Origin: Rhizobium sp. NXC14
GTDB lineage: Bacteria; Pseudomonadota; Alphaproteobacteria; Rhizobiales; Rhizobiaceae
Assembly: GCF_002117485.1 (NCBI RefSeq)
Contig: NZ_CP021030.1
Span: 1,181,001 to 1,245,000 of the forward strand
Direction of reading: 5' to 3'
Length of the DNA stretch: 64,000 nucleotides
Part shown: positions 8,668 through 17,565 of the stretch, piece after piece
Layout of the letters: every line of letters starts with the position of its first letter
How positions within the stretch are numbered: the first letter of the stretch is position 1
Translations under genes and position numbers: made by a program
The notes under the pieces: model-generated
Database searches by the model: none
The model's input: only the letters and a program-made list of their open reading frames with translations
What the model was told of the DNA's origin: nothing

Positions 8668-9621
8668 TCAGAAATATCCTTCACGCTTCTTCTTTTCCAT
8701 GGAGCCGGACTGGTCGCGGTCGATGGCGCGGCCCTGGCGTTCGGACACCGTTGCGATTTCGAGTTCGGCGATCACCTCTTCGAGCGTGCTCGCCTCGGAG
8801 CGGATGGCGCCGGTCAGCGGGAAATCGCCGAGCGTGCGGAAGCGGATCATGCCCTCCTGGCGCACTTCGCCGGGCAGCAGTTCGAGGCGCGGATCCTCGG
8901 CGAGGATGATCATGCCGTCGCGCTCGACGAACTTGCGCTTGCGGGCGTAGTAGAGCGGCACGAGCGGGATGTGCTCGGCCTGTATGTAGCGCCAGATATC
9001 GACCTCGGTCCAGTTCGACAGCGGGAAGGCGCGCACGCTCTCGCCCTTGCGGATCATGCCGTTGTAGATGTTCCAGAGTTCCGGTCGCTGGTTGCGCGGA
9101 TCCCAGCGATGGTCCGGAGTGCGGAAGGAATAGATGCGCTCCTTGGCGCGGCTTGCCTCCTCGTCGCGCCGGGCGCCGCCGAAAGCGGCGTCGAACTGGC
9201 CGGCATCGAGCGCCTGGCGCAGGCTTTCGGTCTTCATGATGTCGGTGAAGGCGGCCGAGCCATGGGTGAAGGGCGTGATGTTTTCGGCCGCGCCGCGCGG
9301 ATTGATATGCTCGATGAGATCGAGATCGTACTTCTTCGCGGTCTCGTCGCGGAAGGTGATCATCTCGCGGAACTTCCAGCCGGTGTTCACATGTAAGAGC
9401 GGGAAGGGCACGCGGCCGGGATAGAAAGCCTTGCGCGCCAGGTGCAGCAGCACCGAGGAATCCTTGCCGATCGAATAGAGCATGACGGGACGCTCGAATT
9501 CGGCTGCGACTTCGCGGAAGATGTGGATGGATTCGTTTTCCAGCGCCTTCAGATGCGGGTCGAGCGGCGCCTTGGCGCTCTGGGGATTGCTGAGTTCCGT
9601 ATCCGGACGGCTATCGGGCAT
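8668..9621 (-). CDS. cysD: Sulfate adenylyltransferase subunit 2
   Basis: Small, catalytic subunit of ATP sulfurylase, 317 residues, as usual for CysD. It belongs to the PP-loop ATP pyrophosphatase fold, with the loop in [18 protein letters not shown] and the conserved [10 protein letters not shown] segment. It transfers the adenylyl group to sulfate while CysN hydrolyses GTP. The stop codon is one base before the cysN ATG, so the two subunits are translationally linked. It follows cysH by 110 bp, probably in the same transcript. Confidence 0.96.
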   Translation of the reverse strand: MPDSRPDTELSNPQSAKAPLDPHLKALENESIHIFREVAAEFERPVMLYSIGKDSSVLLHLARKAFYPGRVPFPLLHVNTGWKFREMITFRDETAKKYDLDLIEHINPRGAAENITPFTHGSAAFTDIMKTESLRQALDAGQFDAAFGGARRDEEASRAKERIYSFRTPDHRWDPRNQRPELWNIYNGMIRKGESVRAFPLSNWTEVDIWRYIQAEHIPLVPLYYARKRKFVERDGMIILAEDPRLELLPGEVRQEGMIRFRTLGDFPLTGAIRSEASTLEEVIAELEIATVSERQGRAIDRDQSGSMEKKKREGYF

Positions 9622-9731
9622 GTCTTACTCCAGACTGTCGGTCCTTGCGGCTGCCCGCAGGGCTTTCTCGATTGTGGCTCTTCGGGGCTGCGGCGATCGC
9701 CGCGCCCTGATCCGAAAAGCCGGGAAGATGG

Positions 9732-10472
9732 TTATTGTGCGGCGACCGCCGCGGCCTCTTCGGCGACATGCAGGCCGCATTCGCGCTTCTCGTCCTGCTC
9801 CCACCACCAGCGGCCGGCGCGCTCCGGCTCGCCGGGCTTGATCGCCCTTGTGCAGGGCTCGCAGCCGATCGAGGGATAGCCGCGCGCATGCAGCGGATTG
9901 ACCGGCACGCCGTTTTGGGAAACGAAGGCCTTGATCGCCTCGATGTCCCAATCGGCCAGCGGATTGACCTTCAGGAGATGCCGTTCGGCGTCATATTCGG
10001 CAAAGGGCGTCTCGGCGCGGTTGGCCGATTGCCCGCGGCGCAGGCCGGTGATCCAGATCGTCGCCCCTTCGAGCGCACGCGCAAGCGGTTTCAGCTTGCG
10101 CACGCCGCAACAGGCATGCCTGGCTTCGACGCTCTCGTAGAAACCGTTGAGGCCGTATTGCGCGGCATAGGCGTCGATATCGGCCTTCTCTGGCGCGAAG
10201 CGCTGGATATGGATGTCGTACTGGGCTTCCGTCTCGTCGATCAGCGCCAGCGTCTCGGCAAACAGGCGGCCGGTTTCCAGCGTCGCAATGTCGATCGGCA
10301 GGCGGTGCGTGCCGATTTCGGCGGTGATCACCTGGTCCTCGATCCCGAGCGAGGTGGTGAACACCACGCGGCCGCCAAGGCCTGCCACCAGCGACAGACG
10401 TCCGGCAAGGTCGAGGCCTGCCAGCTTGTCGTTCAGCGCCTCGGCTTCTGTATTCGGATTGATAACAGTCAT
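9732..10472 (-). CDS. cysH: Assimilatory adenylyl-sulfate (APS) reductase
   Basis: Cytosolic reductase of 246 residues that releases sulfite from activated sulfate. It shows the four iron-sulfur cysteines of APS-type enzymes, Cys121-Cys122 (HACCGVRKL) and Cys204/Cys207 (GCEPCTRA), plus the catalytic C-terminal Cys232 in ECGLH. Enterobacterial PAPS reductases lack the CC and C-x-x-C pairs, so the substrate is most likely APS. This fits the CysN without an APS kinase domain. First gene of the cysHDN cluster, divergent from an Rrf2 regulator, with a promoter-like sequence overlapped by a palindrome at 10637-10655. Confidence 0.95.
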   Translation of the reverse strand: MTVINPNTEAEALNDKLAGLDLAGRLSLVAGLGGRVVFTTSLGIEDQVITAEIGTHRLPIDIATLETGRLFAETLALIDETEAQYDIHIQRFAPEKADIDAYAAQYGLNGFYESVEARHACCGVRKLKPLARALEGATIWITGLRRGQSANRAETPFAEYDAERHLLKVNPLADWDIEAIKAFVSQNGVPVNPLHARGYPSIGCEPCTRAIKPGEPERAGRWWWEQDEKRECGLHVAEEAAAVAAQ

Positions 10473-10636
10473 TGGAAATCCTGTCCTTAGTTGCCGGGAG
10501 TATCGCAGTTCAAGCCTGGATCGGACAGAAAAAGGGATTTCGAAAGCTGCGGCCGGAAGAGCAAATATCTCTCCGAAGCTGCCGCAATGCAGAAAAGCAG
10601 CCGCCCGCGGGCGAAATCCGCGTCGGCAGCCTCAAT

Positions 10637-10673
10637 GTCTATCGAATTAGTAGACTTACACGCAGCCTGTCAA
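10637..10673 (-). promoter_or_regulatory. cysH promoter overlapped by a 19-bp palindrome (candidate Rrf2 operator)
   Basis: On the minus strand TTGACA (10673-10668) is separated by 17 bases from CTAATT (10650-10645), a good -35/-10 pair for cysH. The arms GTCTA (10637-10641) and TAGAC (10651-10655) form an inverted repeat that covers the -10 box. The A/T-rich half-sites resemble operators of Rrf2-family regulators, and an Rrf2 gene starts 240 bp away. A protein bound here would block the promoter. Binding is inferred, not shown. Confidence 0.5.
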
Positions 10674-10893
10674 TCCGAAATCTGAAGTGATGCTGAAAAA
10701 GGTGCGGAAGGCGCTGATTTGGCGTAGTTTGCGAGGGCTTGGCCAAGCGTGAAAAACAAGGCCAAAAATGCTTGTCCCTCAAGGCGTTCTGCCGGCGCGT
10801 TCAAATTCCGTTCATGCTGGTTGTGCCATAGAGGCGAATATACGTGTGAAGCGGCGCGGGATGCGCGCCGCCTGTGTGTGTTGACGGTCTGAG
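10656..10893. other. Intergenic region between the cysH promoter and the Rrf2 gene
   Basis: Together with the promoter this is a 421-bp divergent spacer (10473-10893). It contains a perfect hairpin, GCGGCGCG (10851-10858) with CGCGCCGC (10864-10871), shortly before the Rrf2 start; this may lie in the 5' leader of that mRNA. I see no coding region. Confidence 0.5.
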
Positions 10894-11340
10894 ATGATTA
10901 CGCAAAAGGCGAAATATGCGCTGCGGGCGCTGACGGTTCTGGCGGATGCCGGTGCCGACGAACCCGTTATGATTTCCGATATCGCCGCGCAGCAGAAGAT
11001 CCCGAAGAAGTTCCTCGAACAGATCCTGCTCGACCTCAAACATCACGGCATCGTCGTCAGCCGCCGGGGCAAGCAGGGTGGCTATCTCCTGCTCAAGCCC
11101 GCCCACACCATCACCTTCGGCGAAATCCTGCGCATCATCGACGGTCCGATCGCACCCCTTCCGTGCCTGTCGATCACCGCCTACCGCCGGTGCGACGATT
11201 GCGACGGCGAGCAGAACTGCGAAATCCGCCACGTCTTCGCCAAGGTGGCCGACGCCACGCGCAAGGTACTGTTCTCGACGACCATCGCCGATGCCGTCGA
11301 GCCGAGGCAAGGCGCCGAAATCACCCGCCTGCTCGCCTGA
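10894..11340 (+). CDS. Rrf2 family transcriptional regulator (probable cysteine/sulfur or Fe-S sensor)
   Basis: A 148-residue winged-helix regulator. The N-terminus MITQKAKYALRALTVLAD and the recognition region IPKKFLEQILLDL are typical of Rrf2 proteins such as IscR, CymR and RirA. Four cysteines in the C-terminal half (PCLS, then CDDCDGEQNC) fit a site for an iron-sulfur cluster or a thiol switch. Being divergent from cysHDN, with a palindrome over the cysH promoter, it is the obvious candidate regulator of sulfate assimilation. The exact signal is unknown. Confidence 0.9.
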   Translation: MITQKAKYALRALTVLADAGADEPVMISDIAAQQKIPKKFLEQILLDLKHHGIVVSRRGKQGGYLLLKPAHTITFGEILRIIDGPIAPLPCLSITAYRRCDDCDGEQNCEIRHVFAKVADATRKVLFSTTIADAVEPRQGAEITRLLA

Positions 11341-11455
11341 GCCTCCTGGGTTTGAGGAAGCCGGCGGGAGGCGTCTGCTTCAAGATTTGGTGAAATGCCT
11401 TTTCTCGCCGCTGCGGTGCACCACCTGCCTGTTCATTCGGGTAGGAGAAGATCCA

Positions 11456-11842
11456 ATGTTTGCATTTCCGACAAAGCGTCTCCTGGCTGCCGTCGGTCTG
11501 TCGGCTGCCCTTGCGACGAGCGCTGCCGCCCATCACGGCTGGTCGTGGGCCGAGGCTGATCAGATCGAGCTTCGCGGCACGATCGAGAAAATATCGATGG
11601 GCGGGCCGCATCCCACCCTTGATGTCGCCACCGCCGATGACGGCGTCTGGCGGGTCGAACTCGGCAATCCGCGCCAGACCGAACGCTCCGGATTCGTCGA
11701 GGGGGTCGCAAAGCCGGGCGACCAGGTGATCGCGCTCGGCAACCGTTCGCAGGACCCGAAGGAAAAGCGGATGAAGGCGGTGCGCATCACCATCGGCGAG
11801 AAGCGCTACGATATCTATCCCGATCGCATCCGGACGAACTGA
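11456..11842 (+). CDS. Small exported protein, DUF6152-like
   Basis: A 128-residue protein with a Sec signal peptide (KRLLAAVGLSAALATSAAA) followed directly by HHGWSWAEADQ. The His-His-Gly-Trp start of the mature part and the later beta-rich core with EKRYDIYPDR look like the DUF6152 family. GTAGGAGAAG provides the ribosome binding site for the ATG at 11456. The gene is 9 bp upstream of a small membrane protein gene and probably co-transcribed with it. The function of the family is not known; the exposed histidines after cleavage could bind a metal, which is only an inference. Confidence 0.75.
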   Translation: MFAFPTKRLLAAVGLSAALATSAAAHHGWSWAEADQIELRGTIEKISMGGPHPTLDVATADDGVWRVELGNPRQTERSGFVEGVAKPGDQVIALGNRSQDPKEKRMKAVRITIGEKRYDIYPDRIRTN

Positions 11843-11851
11843 CCGGCCGAT

Positions 11852-12322
11852 ATGGACGCTCTCGAATGGCTGTCGGCCACGGCGCTTGCGGTCGCGCTCC
11901 GCCGCTCAGCGTTGCTCTATATGTTCGTCAACGCCGCCCATATCCTGTCGATCGGCCTGCTCGTCGGCGCGATTCTGCCGCTTGATCTCAGACTCGGCGG
12001 CTTGTTCCAAAAGGTGCCGGTGGAAATCCTCGCCCCGTTCCTCTCGCGCGCTGCCGGCATCGGCCTCGCCGCGGCTCTTCTGACCGGCTTCTGCCTCTTC
12101 AGCGTGCGAGCGGTCGAATATGCCGCCAATCCCGCTTTCCTCGCCAAAGTCGGACTGATTGCCTTCGCGTTGCTCAATGTGCTCGCCGTGCATGCGGGGC
12201 AGGGCTGGCGAACTGCAATCACGGCCGGCATTCTGAGCCCTGCCGTCAGAGTTTCAGCGGCTCTGTCAGCGGCAACATGGATTGCCGCCCTCGTGGCAGG
12301 GCGCTGGATTGGATTTCTCTGA
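11852..12322 (+). CDS. Integral membrane protein, DUF6644/DUF2214-like
   Basis: A 156-residue hydrophobic protein with about four membrane helices (for example MFVNAAHILSIGLLVGAIL and AAGIGLAAALLTGFCLFSV). The first helix carries a histidine in NAAHILSIG, as in small haem- or copper-associated membrane proteins, but I cannot assign a cofactor. It starts 9 bp after the DUF6152-like gene, so both proteins probably act together at the membrane. It ends 31 bp before the convergent betA. Confidence 0.65.
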   Translation: MDALEWLSATALAVALRRSALLYMFVNAAHILSIGLLVGAILPLDLRLGGLFQKVPVEILAPFLSRAAGIGLAAALLTGFCLFSVRAVEYAANPAFLAKVGLIAFALLNVLAVHAGQGWRTAITAGILSPAVRVSAALSAATWIAALVAGRWIGFL

Positions 12323-12353
12323 TGCGATCGCTCCTGAAGAAGACCACCACTGA

Positions 12354-14003
12354 CTATCGATCGCTGATCGCCGCCCGTGGGTTGACCCACGGCTCCTGGT
12401 TTGAGCGCGCCAGCGGCTGCTTGCCTAGGATGTGGTCTGCCGCCTTCTCGCCGGTCATGATCGAGGGGCCGTTCAGGTTGCCGTAGGTGACGTGCGGGAA
12501 GATCGAGCTGTCGGCGACCCGCAAGCCGTCGACGCCGATCACCCGCGTCTGCGGATCGACCACCGCCATCGGATCGTCCTTGGCGCCCATCTTGCAGGTG
12601 CCGCAGGGGTGATAGGCGCTTTCCAGATGTTCGCGCAGGAAGGCATCGATCTCATCGTCGCTCTGCACCCCTTCGCCCGGCTGGATCTCCGGGCCGCGAT
12701 AGGTGTCGAAGGCCTTCTGCCCGAAGATCTCGCGGGTCAGACGCACGCAGTGGCGGAATTTCTCCCAGTCCTCCGGATGGCTCATATAGTTGAAGCGCAG
12801 CACCGGATCGGCCTTGGGATCGGGTGAGCGCAGCGTCACGCTGCCGCGCGATTTCGACAGATTGTAGCCGACATGCACCTGGAAGCCGTGGCTCTTGGCC
12901 GCCGCCTTGCCGTCATAGCTGATCGCCACCGGCAGGAAGTGATATTGGATATCCGGCTGCTTCAGCCCGGGTGCCGAGCGCAGGAAGGCGCAGGCCTCGA
13001 ACTGGTTGGAAGCGCCGAGCCCACCCTTGGAGAGCAGCCATTGCGCGCCCGCCACTCCCTGCCAGAACCAGGGCAGCCAAGAATAGAGCGACACGGGCTT
13101 GGTGCTGACCTGCTGGAAATAGAATTCCATATGGTCCTGCAGGTTGGCGCCGACACCAGGACGGTCGGCCTTCACCTCGATGCCCATTTCCTTCAGATGC
13201 TCGCCCGGGCCGATGCCGGACAGCATCAGGAGCTTCGGCGAATTGAAGGAGGAGGCGGAGACGATCACCTCGCGGTTGGCCTTCACCACCTCTGTCCTGC
13301 CGCCGCGTTCGATCTCCACGCCGGTCGCCCGCCCGTTCTCGATGACGATCTTGCTCGCCAGGCCATAGACGATCCCGACATTGTGGCGCTTCAGCGCCGG
13401 CTTCAGATAGGCGTTGGCGGCAGACCAGCGGCGGCCGGCAAAGATGGTCTGCTCCATCAGGCCGAAGCCTTCCTGCTTGCTGCCGTTGTAATCCTCCGTC
13501 GTCTCGAAGCCCGCCTGTTTGCCGGCCTCGACGAAGGCCCGGAAGAGCGGATTGGTGAAGCCGCCGCGCTGCACGTGCAGCGGCCCGTCCGTGCCGCGCC
13601 AGCCATCCTCGCCGCCATGCGAATGTTCCATGCGCTTGAAATAGGGGAGAACGTCGGCATAGGCCCAGCCGCTGGCGCCAAGTTCCTCCCAGCGGTTAAA
13701 GTCTTCGGCATGGCCGCGCACATAGACCATACCGTTGATCGAGGAGGAGCCGCCGATCACCTTGCCGCGCGGCGCGGTGATGCGCCGGTTGTTGAGGTTC
13801 GGCTCCGGCTCGGAAAGATAACCCCAGTTGTAGCGCTTCATGCTCATCGGCCAGGCAAGGGCTGCCGGCATCTGGATGAACGGCCCGAAATCGCTGCCGC
13901 CGGCCTCGATGACGAGAACGCTGTTCTTGCCGTCTTCGGAGAGACGGTAGGCGAGGGCGGACCCGGCCGAGCCCGAACCGATGATGATGAAATCTGCTTG
14001 CAT
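12354..14003 (-). CDS. betA: Choline dehydrogenase
   Basis: FAD-dependent GMC oxidoreductase of 549 residues that oxidises choline to betaine aldehyde at the membrane. The dinucleotide-binding motif is at the N-terminus ([17 protein letters not shown]). The GMC signatures [15 protein letters not shown] and the C-terminal catalytic region [10 protein letters not shown] are present. CTCGAGGGAAAC lies upstream of the ATG. It is the last gene of betI-betB-betA; a 218-bp spacer with a RIME-like repeat separates it from betB. The pathway supplies the osmoprotectant glycine betaine and lets rhizobia use choline as a carbon and nitrogen source. Confidence 0.95.
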   Translation of the reverse strand: MQADFIIIGSGSAGSALAYRLSEDGKNSVLVIEAGGSDFGPFIQMPAALAWPMSMKRYNWGYLSEPEPNLNNRRITAPRGKVIGGSSSINGMVYVRGHAEDFNRWEELGASGWAYADVLPYFKRMEHSHGGEDGWRGTDGPLHVQRGGFTNPLFRAFVEAGKQAGFETTEDYNGSKQEGFGLMEQTIFAGRRWSAANAYLKPALKRHNVGIVYGLASKIVIENGRATGVEIERGGRTEVVKANREVIVSASSFNSPKLLMLSGIGPGEHLKEMGIEVKADRPGVGANLQDHMEFYFQQVSTKPVSLYSWLPWFWQGVAGAQWLLSKGGLGASNQFEACAFLRSAPGLKQPDIQYHFLPVAISYDGKAAAKSHGFQVHVGYNLSKSRGSVTLRSPDPKADPVLRFNYMSHPEDWEKFRHCVRLTREIFGQKAFDTYRGPEIQPGEGVQSDDEIDAFLREHLESAYHPCGTCKMGAKDDPMAVVDPQTRVIGVDGLRVADSSIFPHVTYGNLNGPSIMTGEKAADHILGKQPLARSNQEPWVNPRAAISDR

Positions 14004-14061
14004 CTATTTGTTTCCCTCGAGCTGCCATCATCCGGCTGCTTCTTGTTTTTCCTGGAGCCTG

Positions 14062-14201
14062 CCCCTCATCCGCCTGCCGGCACCTTCTCCCCGCCCGCGG
14101 GGAGAAGGGGATATGCCGCACCGGCTTCGCTCAACCTTGACGCTGCGTTTGGCACGTCCCCTCTCCCCGTTCTTACGGGGAGAGGGTTAGGGTGAGGGGC
14201 A
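14062..14201. repeat. RIME-like palindromic repeat, copy A (betB-betA spacer)
   Basis: The outer ends are CCCCTCATCCG and GGTGAGGGGC. Inside are two hairpins built on CTTCTCCCCG/CGGGGAGAAG and CTCTCCCCGT/ACGGGGAGAG, around a core GGGGATATGCCG. The same core, inverted, occurs at 26151, 58405 and 61251. It sits within the bet operon and could act as an mRNA processing or stabilising element between betB and betA. Confidence 0.75.
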
Positions 14202-14221
14202 GGGGCGGAGGCAAATATTTC

Positions 14222-15685
14222 TCAATAAGGCGCCGCCACCGGCCCCATGCCGACGTAAACTGTCTTCAGCTCGGAATAATGCTCCAGCGCCGCCAGAGAA
14301 TTCTCACGGCCGAAGCCCGATTGTTTCGAGCCGCCGAAGGGGATTTCCACCGGGCAGAGATTATAGGTGTTGATCCACAGCGTGCCGGCCTCCAGCCGGT
14401 CGACGACGCGGTGGGCGCGGGTGAGGTCGGCGGTGAAGACGCCGCCGGAGAGGCCGAATTCGCTGGCATTGGCGCGTGCGATTACCTCTTCCTCACCGTC
14501 GAAATCGAGCACCGACATGACCGGCCCGAAGATCTCCTCGCGGGCGATGGTCATATCGTCGGTGACATCGGCAAAGACGGTCGGCTGCACGTAATAGCCT
14601 TCGCCCGAGACATTGTTCGGAATGCCGCCCCCGGCAACGAGCGTCGCGCCCTCGGCCTTGCCCTTCTCGATATAGGCGATCACCTTCTCGCGCTGCGCCC
14701 AGGAGACCATCGGGCCGATCTGCGTCGCCTCGTCCAACGGATCACCGATCAGCATCGCCTCAGTGCGCGCCTTCAGCCGCTTGAGGAATTCAGCCTTGAT
14801 GCCCTTCTGCACGAAGACGCGCGTGCCGTTCGAGCAGACCTGGCCTGTGGAATAGAAATTGCCGAGCATCGCCCCGCCGACCGCCGAATCGAGGTCGGCG
14901 TCGTCGAAGACGATGAGCGGCGACTTGCCGCCGAGCTCCATGGTGACGTGCTTGAGGTTGCCGGCGGCTGCCGCCGCGACCCTGCGTCCGGTCGGCACCG
15001 AGCCGGTCAGCGACACCTTGGCGACGTCGGGATGATTGACGAGCAGCGGCCCGGTGTCGCGGTCACCCTGGATGACGTTGAAGAGGCCCTTCGGCAGCCC
15101 CGCCTCATGCAGGATTTCGGCAATCTTCAAGGCGCCGAGCGGCGTGTTTTCCGAGGGCTTGAACACCATGGCATTACCGCAAACAAGCGCCGGGGCAGCC
15201 TTCCAGCAGGCGATTTGCTGCGGATAGTTCCAGGCGCCGATGCCCACACAGACGCCGAGGGGAACGCGCTTGGTATAGGCAAAATCCTGCCCGAGCGGGA
15301 TATGGGCGCCGTTGAGGCCGGCCGGTGCGATGCCGCCGAAAAATTCAAAGGCATCAGCGCCCGAGGTCGGGTCGGCAACGATCGTTTCCTGGATTGGCTT
15401 GCCGGTATCGAGCGTCTCCAGTTCGGAAAGCTCGCGGTTGCGCTCCCGCATGATCTCGGCGGCGCGCTTGAGGATGCGGCCGCGTGCCATCGGGCTCATC
15501 GCCGCCCATTCAGGCTGGGCGCGCTTGGCCGCTGCAATCGCCTTCTCGACGATCGCAGGCGTTGCCGCATGCAGCCGGGCGATCACTTCGCCGGTGGCAG
15601 GGTAGAGGCTCTCGATGACGGTGCCGTCGGTATCCTCGACATATTCGCCGTCGATGAAGTGCGAGGCTTTCGGCTGGGCTTTCAT
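14222..15685 (-). CDS. betB: Betaine aldehyde dehydrogenase
   Basis: NAD(P)-dependent aldehyde dehydrogenase of 487 residues that converts betaine aldehyde to glycine betaine in the cytosol. The conserved catalytic glutamate motif [11 protein letters not shown] and the nucleophilic cysteine in [12 protein letters not shown] are both present, as is the GAWNYPQ segment of the family. The ATG follows the betI stop within 2 bases, so translation is coupled. It is the middle gene of betIBA. Confidence 0.96.
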   Translation of the reverse strand: MKAQPKASHFIDGEYVEDTDGTVIESLYPATGEVIARLHAATPAIVEKAIAAAKRAQPEWAAMSPMARGRILKRAAEIMRERNRELSELETLDTGKPIQETIVADPTSGADAFEFFGGIAPAGLNGAHIPLGQDFAYTKRVPLGVCVGIGAWNYPQQIACWKAAPALVCGNAMVFKPSENTPLGALKIAEILHEAGLPKGLFNVIQGDRDTGPLLVNHPDVAKVSLTGSVPTGRRVAAAAAGNLKHVTMELGGKSPLIVFDDADLDSAVGGAMLGNFYSTGQVCSNGTRVFVQKGIKAEFLKRLKARTEAMLIGDPLDEATQIGPMVSWAQREKVIAYIEKGKAEGATLVAGGGIPNNVSGEGYYVQPTVFADVTDDMTIAREEIFGPVMSVLDFDGEEEVIARANASEFGLSGGVFTADLTRAHRVVDRLEAGTLWINTYNLCPVEIPFGGSKQSGFGRENSLAALEHYSELKTVYVGMGPVAAPY

Positions 15686-15686
15686 G

Positions 15687-16283
15687 TCATTTGTCCTTGG
15701 CGGAAGTGGTGGATAGAAGCGCGTTCAGATAATCCTCCGTCAACGCGATCGAGGCTTCGATGCCGATCGGCGCCGACTTCAGACTCTGCCTGATATAGAG
15801 CCCGTCGATCATCGCCGCTGCGCCCTCGGCGATGCGTTCTGCGGCGTCGGTCGGCAGCAGCGCCCTTAGATCGGCAAGCAGGTTCGAACGCAGCCGCCTG
15901 GCATAGATCACCAGAAAGCGCCGCGTCTCCTCGGAACGCTGCGCTTCGGCATAAAAGGCAAGCCAGGCGGCAATCGTCTCCGGCGCGAACTGGTCGGCGT
16001 GGAAGCTGACACGGATCACCGCCGAAAGCCGTTCGCGCGGCGTCTTCGCTGCCTTGAGTGCTGCCACCGTATCGCTGCGCAACTGTCTCAGGAGCGAGCG
16101 GATCGTCTCGATCAGCAATTGCTCCTTGCTGCCGAAATAATGATGGGCGAGGGCAGGCGAGACGCCGGCCTCGCGGGCGATGTCGGACATGGTGACGGCA
16201 AGCGAGCCGTGATCGCCGATCACCCGCAGCGCCGCATCGACAAGCGCCTTGCGGCGCACCGGCTCCATTCCGACTTTCGGCAA
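15687..16283 (-). CDS. betI: Choline-responsive TetR repressor BetI
   Basis: TetR-type repressor of the bet genes, 198 residues when started at TTG 16283, which reads [15 protein letters not shown], the usual BetI N-terminus. The HTH is in [28 protein letters not shown] longer frame opens upstream to 16334, but the TTG is preferred because AGAGGG lies at the right distance and the protein then matches family length. BetI releases DNA when choline is present. A perfect palindrome lies 35 bp upstream. First gene of betI-betB-betA. Confidence 0.92.
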   Translation of the reverse strand: MPKVGMEPVRRKALVDAALRVIGDHGSLAVTMSDIAREAGVSPALAHHYFGSKEQLLIETIRSLLRQLRSDTVAALKAAKTPRERLSAVIRVSFHADQFAPETIAAWLAFYAEAQRSEETRRFLVIYARRLRSNLLADLRALLPTDAAERIAEGAAAMIDGLYIRQSLKSAPIGIEASIALTEDYLNALLSTTSAKDK

Positions 16284-16318
16284 AACGACAACCCTCTGAA
16301 AACCGCGCCATGATATTT

Positions 16319-16338
16319 TTGATTGACTGATCAATCAA
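16319..16338. promoter_or_regulatory. BetI operator
   Basis: TTGATTGA and TCAATCAA form a perfect 8-bp inverted repeat around CTGA. The composition matches known BetI boxes built on an ATTGAT-like half-site. It lies 36 bp upstream of the betI start codon and 83 bp before the divergent HdeD-like gene, so it could affect both. Confidence 0.75.
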
Positions 16339-16421
16339 CAAAAATCTTCGGCGAATTGATTTGGCTCACATCTTTTCCGGAAGAGCTGAGGCAACATATT
16401 CAAATGATCAGGAGGTGTGCC

Positions 16422-16970
16422 ATGACCAGCGTCTTCAATGAAATGCCGGAATCCTCGCTGCGGTCGAAATGGGTATGGTTCCTCGGCCTCGGGGTTCTGC
16501 TTCTTATCTGCGGCCTCATCGCCCTTAGCAATCTGTTGATGGCGACCGTCGCTTCGGTCTTTTACGTAGGCATGCTCATGCTGGCGGGCGGCGTCATCTA
16601 TCTCGTCCACGCTTTTCAGTTGCGTCGCTGGGATCAGGTGCTCTTCTGGGCTTTGAGCGGCGTGCTTTACGTGCTTGCCGGTATCTGCGCCTTCGTCAAT
16701 CCCATCTTCACCTCGGCCGCCTTGACCCTGTTTCTTGCCATTGCGCTGTTGGTGGCCGGCATATTCCGTCTCTGGGTCGGGATGCGCATGCGACCGCTCA
16801 AGGGCTGGCGCTGGATCGCTGCAAGCGGCGTCATGACGGCGCTCGCCGGCTTTGTCATCGCACTGGGCTGGCCGGTCAACAGCCTCTGGATCCTTGGCCT
16901 TTTTCTAGCCTTCGACCTGATGGTCCAGGGGTGGACGATGATCGCCGTTGGCCTTGGCTTGCGCAGTTGA
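16422..16970 (+). CDS. HdeD-like (DUF308) membrane protein
   Basis: A 182-residue protein with about six membrane helices in the paired pattern of the HdeD/DUF308 family. Examples are WFLGLGVLLLICGLIALSNL and a later LFLAIALLVAGIFRLWVGM with the usual conserved Arg and Met. GGAGG at 16411-16415 fixes the ATG at 16422 rather than the upstream in-frame ATG at 16323. HdeD proteins are linked to acid resistance in enterobacteria; the role in rhizobia is not established. It is divergent from betI. Confidence 0.82.
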   Translation: MTSVFNEMPESSLRSKWVWFLGLGVLLLICGLIALSNLLMATVASVFYVGMLMLAGGVIYLVHAFQLRRWDQVLFWALSGVLYVLAGICAFVNPIFTSAALTLFLAIALLVAGIFRLWVGMRMRPLKGWRWIAASGVMTALAGFVIALGWPVNSLWILGLFLAFDLMVQGWTMIAVGLGLRS

Positions 16971-17164
16971 ACCGCGATGGACCTTTTCTTTTTTGACAAG
17001 GGAATGGCGGGGGATTAGACTTTAGGGATTAGGACCGTCCGGCATGCCGGATGGTTTATGCGCGAACGCACCAAGGCACCGGCTTGAACCGCCGGGAATG
17101 CCGAAAATGGTCATGCGTCCCCCAACGGCAGGGTTCTGCCTGAAGAAAAAAAGGGAGGAAGTTC

Positions 17165-17407
17165 ATGCCGATGGTCACCGTTTCCCTCTCTCCGCAACAG
17201 GCAGCGGGCATCCGTGCCGCCGTCGACACGGGTGGTTACGCCTCGAGCAGTGAGGTCGTCCGCGAAGCGCTTCGCCTCTGGGATACCGCCCGCAAGCTCG
17301 GCGAAATCAAGGCAGATCTCCTCGACGACGAGAGCGTCGCCTCCGGCGGCAGATGCGTCGCCGACATGTTCGCCGATCACGAGGCGCAGCGCCGTCGCTC
17401 CGCCTGA
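17165..17407 (+). CDS. ParD/CopG-type antitoxin without a cognate toxin
   Basis: An 80-residue ribbon-helix-helix protein: the beta strand TVSLSPQQAAGIRAAV, then GGYASSSEVVREALRLWD, both typical of ParD antitoxins. The C-terminal tail, which would bind ParE, is present (IKADLLDDESVASGG). GGGAGGA lies ahead of the ATG. The 158 bp after the stop contain no parE-like frame, and the next gene is unrelated. It may be an orphan antitoxin that cross-protects against a ParE elsewhere, or a plain repressor. Confidence 0.8.
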   Translation: MPMVTVSLSPQQAAGIRAAVDTGGYASSSEVVREALRLWDTARKLGEIKADLLDDESVASGGRCVADMFADHEAQRRRSA

Positions 17408-17565
17408 ACAAGCGCCTGATTGCGCTCGGGAATTCGAATTCACGCGGGAGCGTGGCGGGGATCCGCGTCTTTCACAAAACTTTCATATTGGCGAAAGGGT
17501 TCGTTGATCCTTCTGCGGCAGGTTTCTGAGCAAGAAGAACAAGTCGCAGTGGAGATCGGCCCACA

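Noticed and set aside
7242..8909. Long open frame (555 codons) on the plus strand
   Set aside because: It is the antisense shadow of cysN/cysD; the minus strand has fully conserved GTPase and PP-loop motifs.
10851..10871. Hairpin upstream of the Rrf2 gene as a riboswitch
   Set aside because: Only a single short stem; no conserved SAM-, cysteine- or cobalamin-type riboswitch sequence could be recognised.
12873..15793. Two very long open frames on the plus strand (440 and 533 codons)
   Set aside because: Antisense to betA and betB, which have clear enzyme motifs; high GC leaves the opposite strand open.
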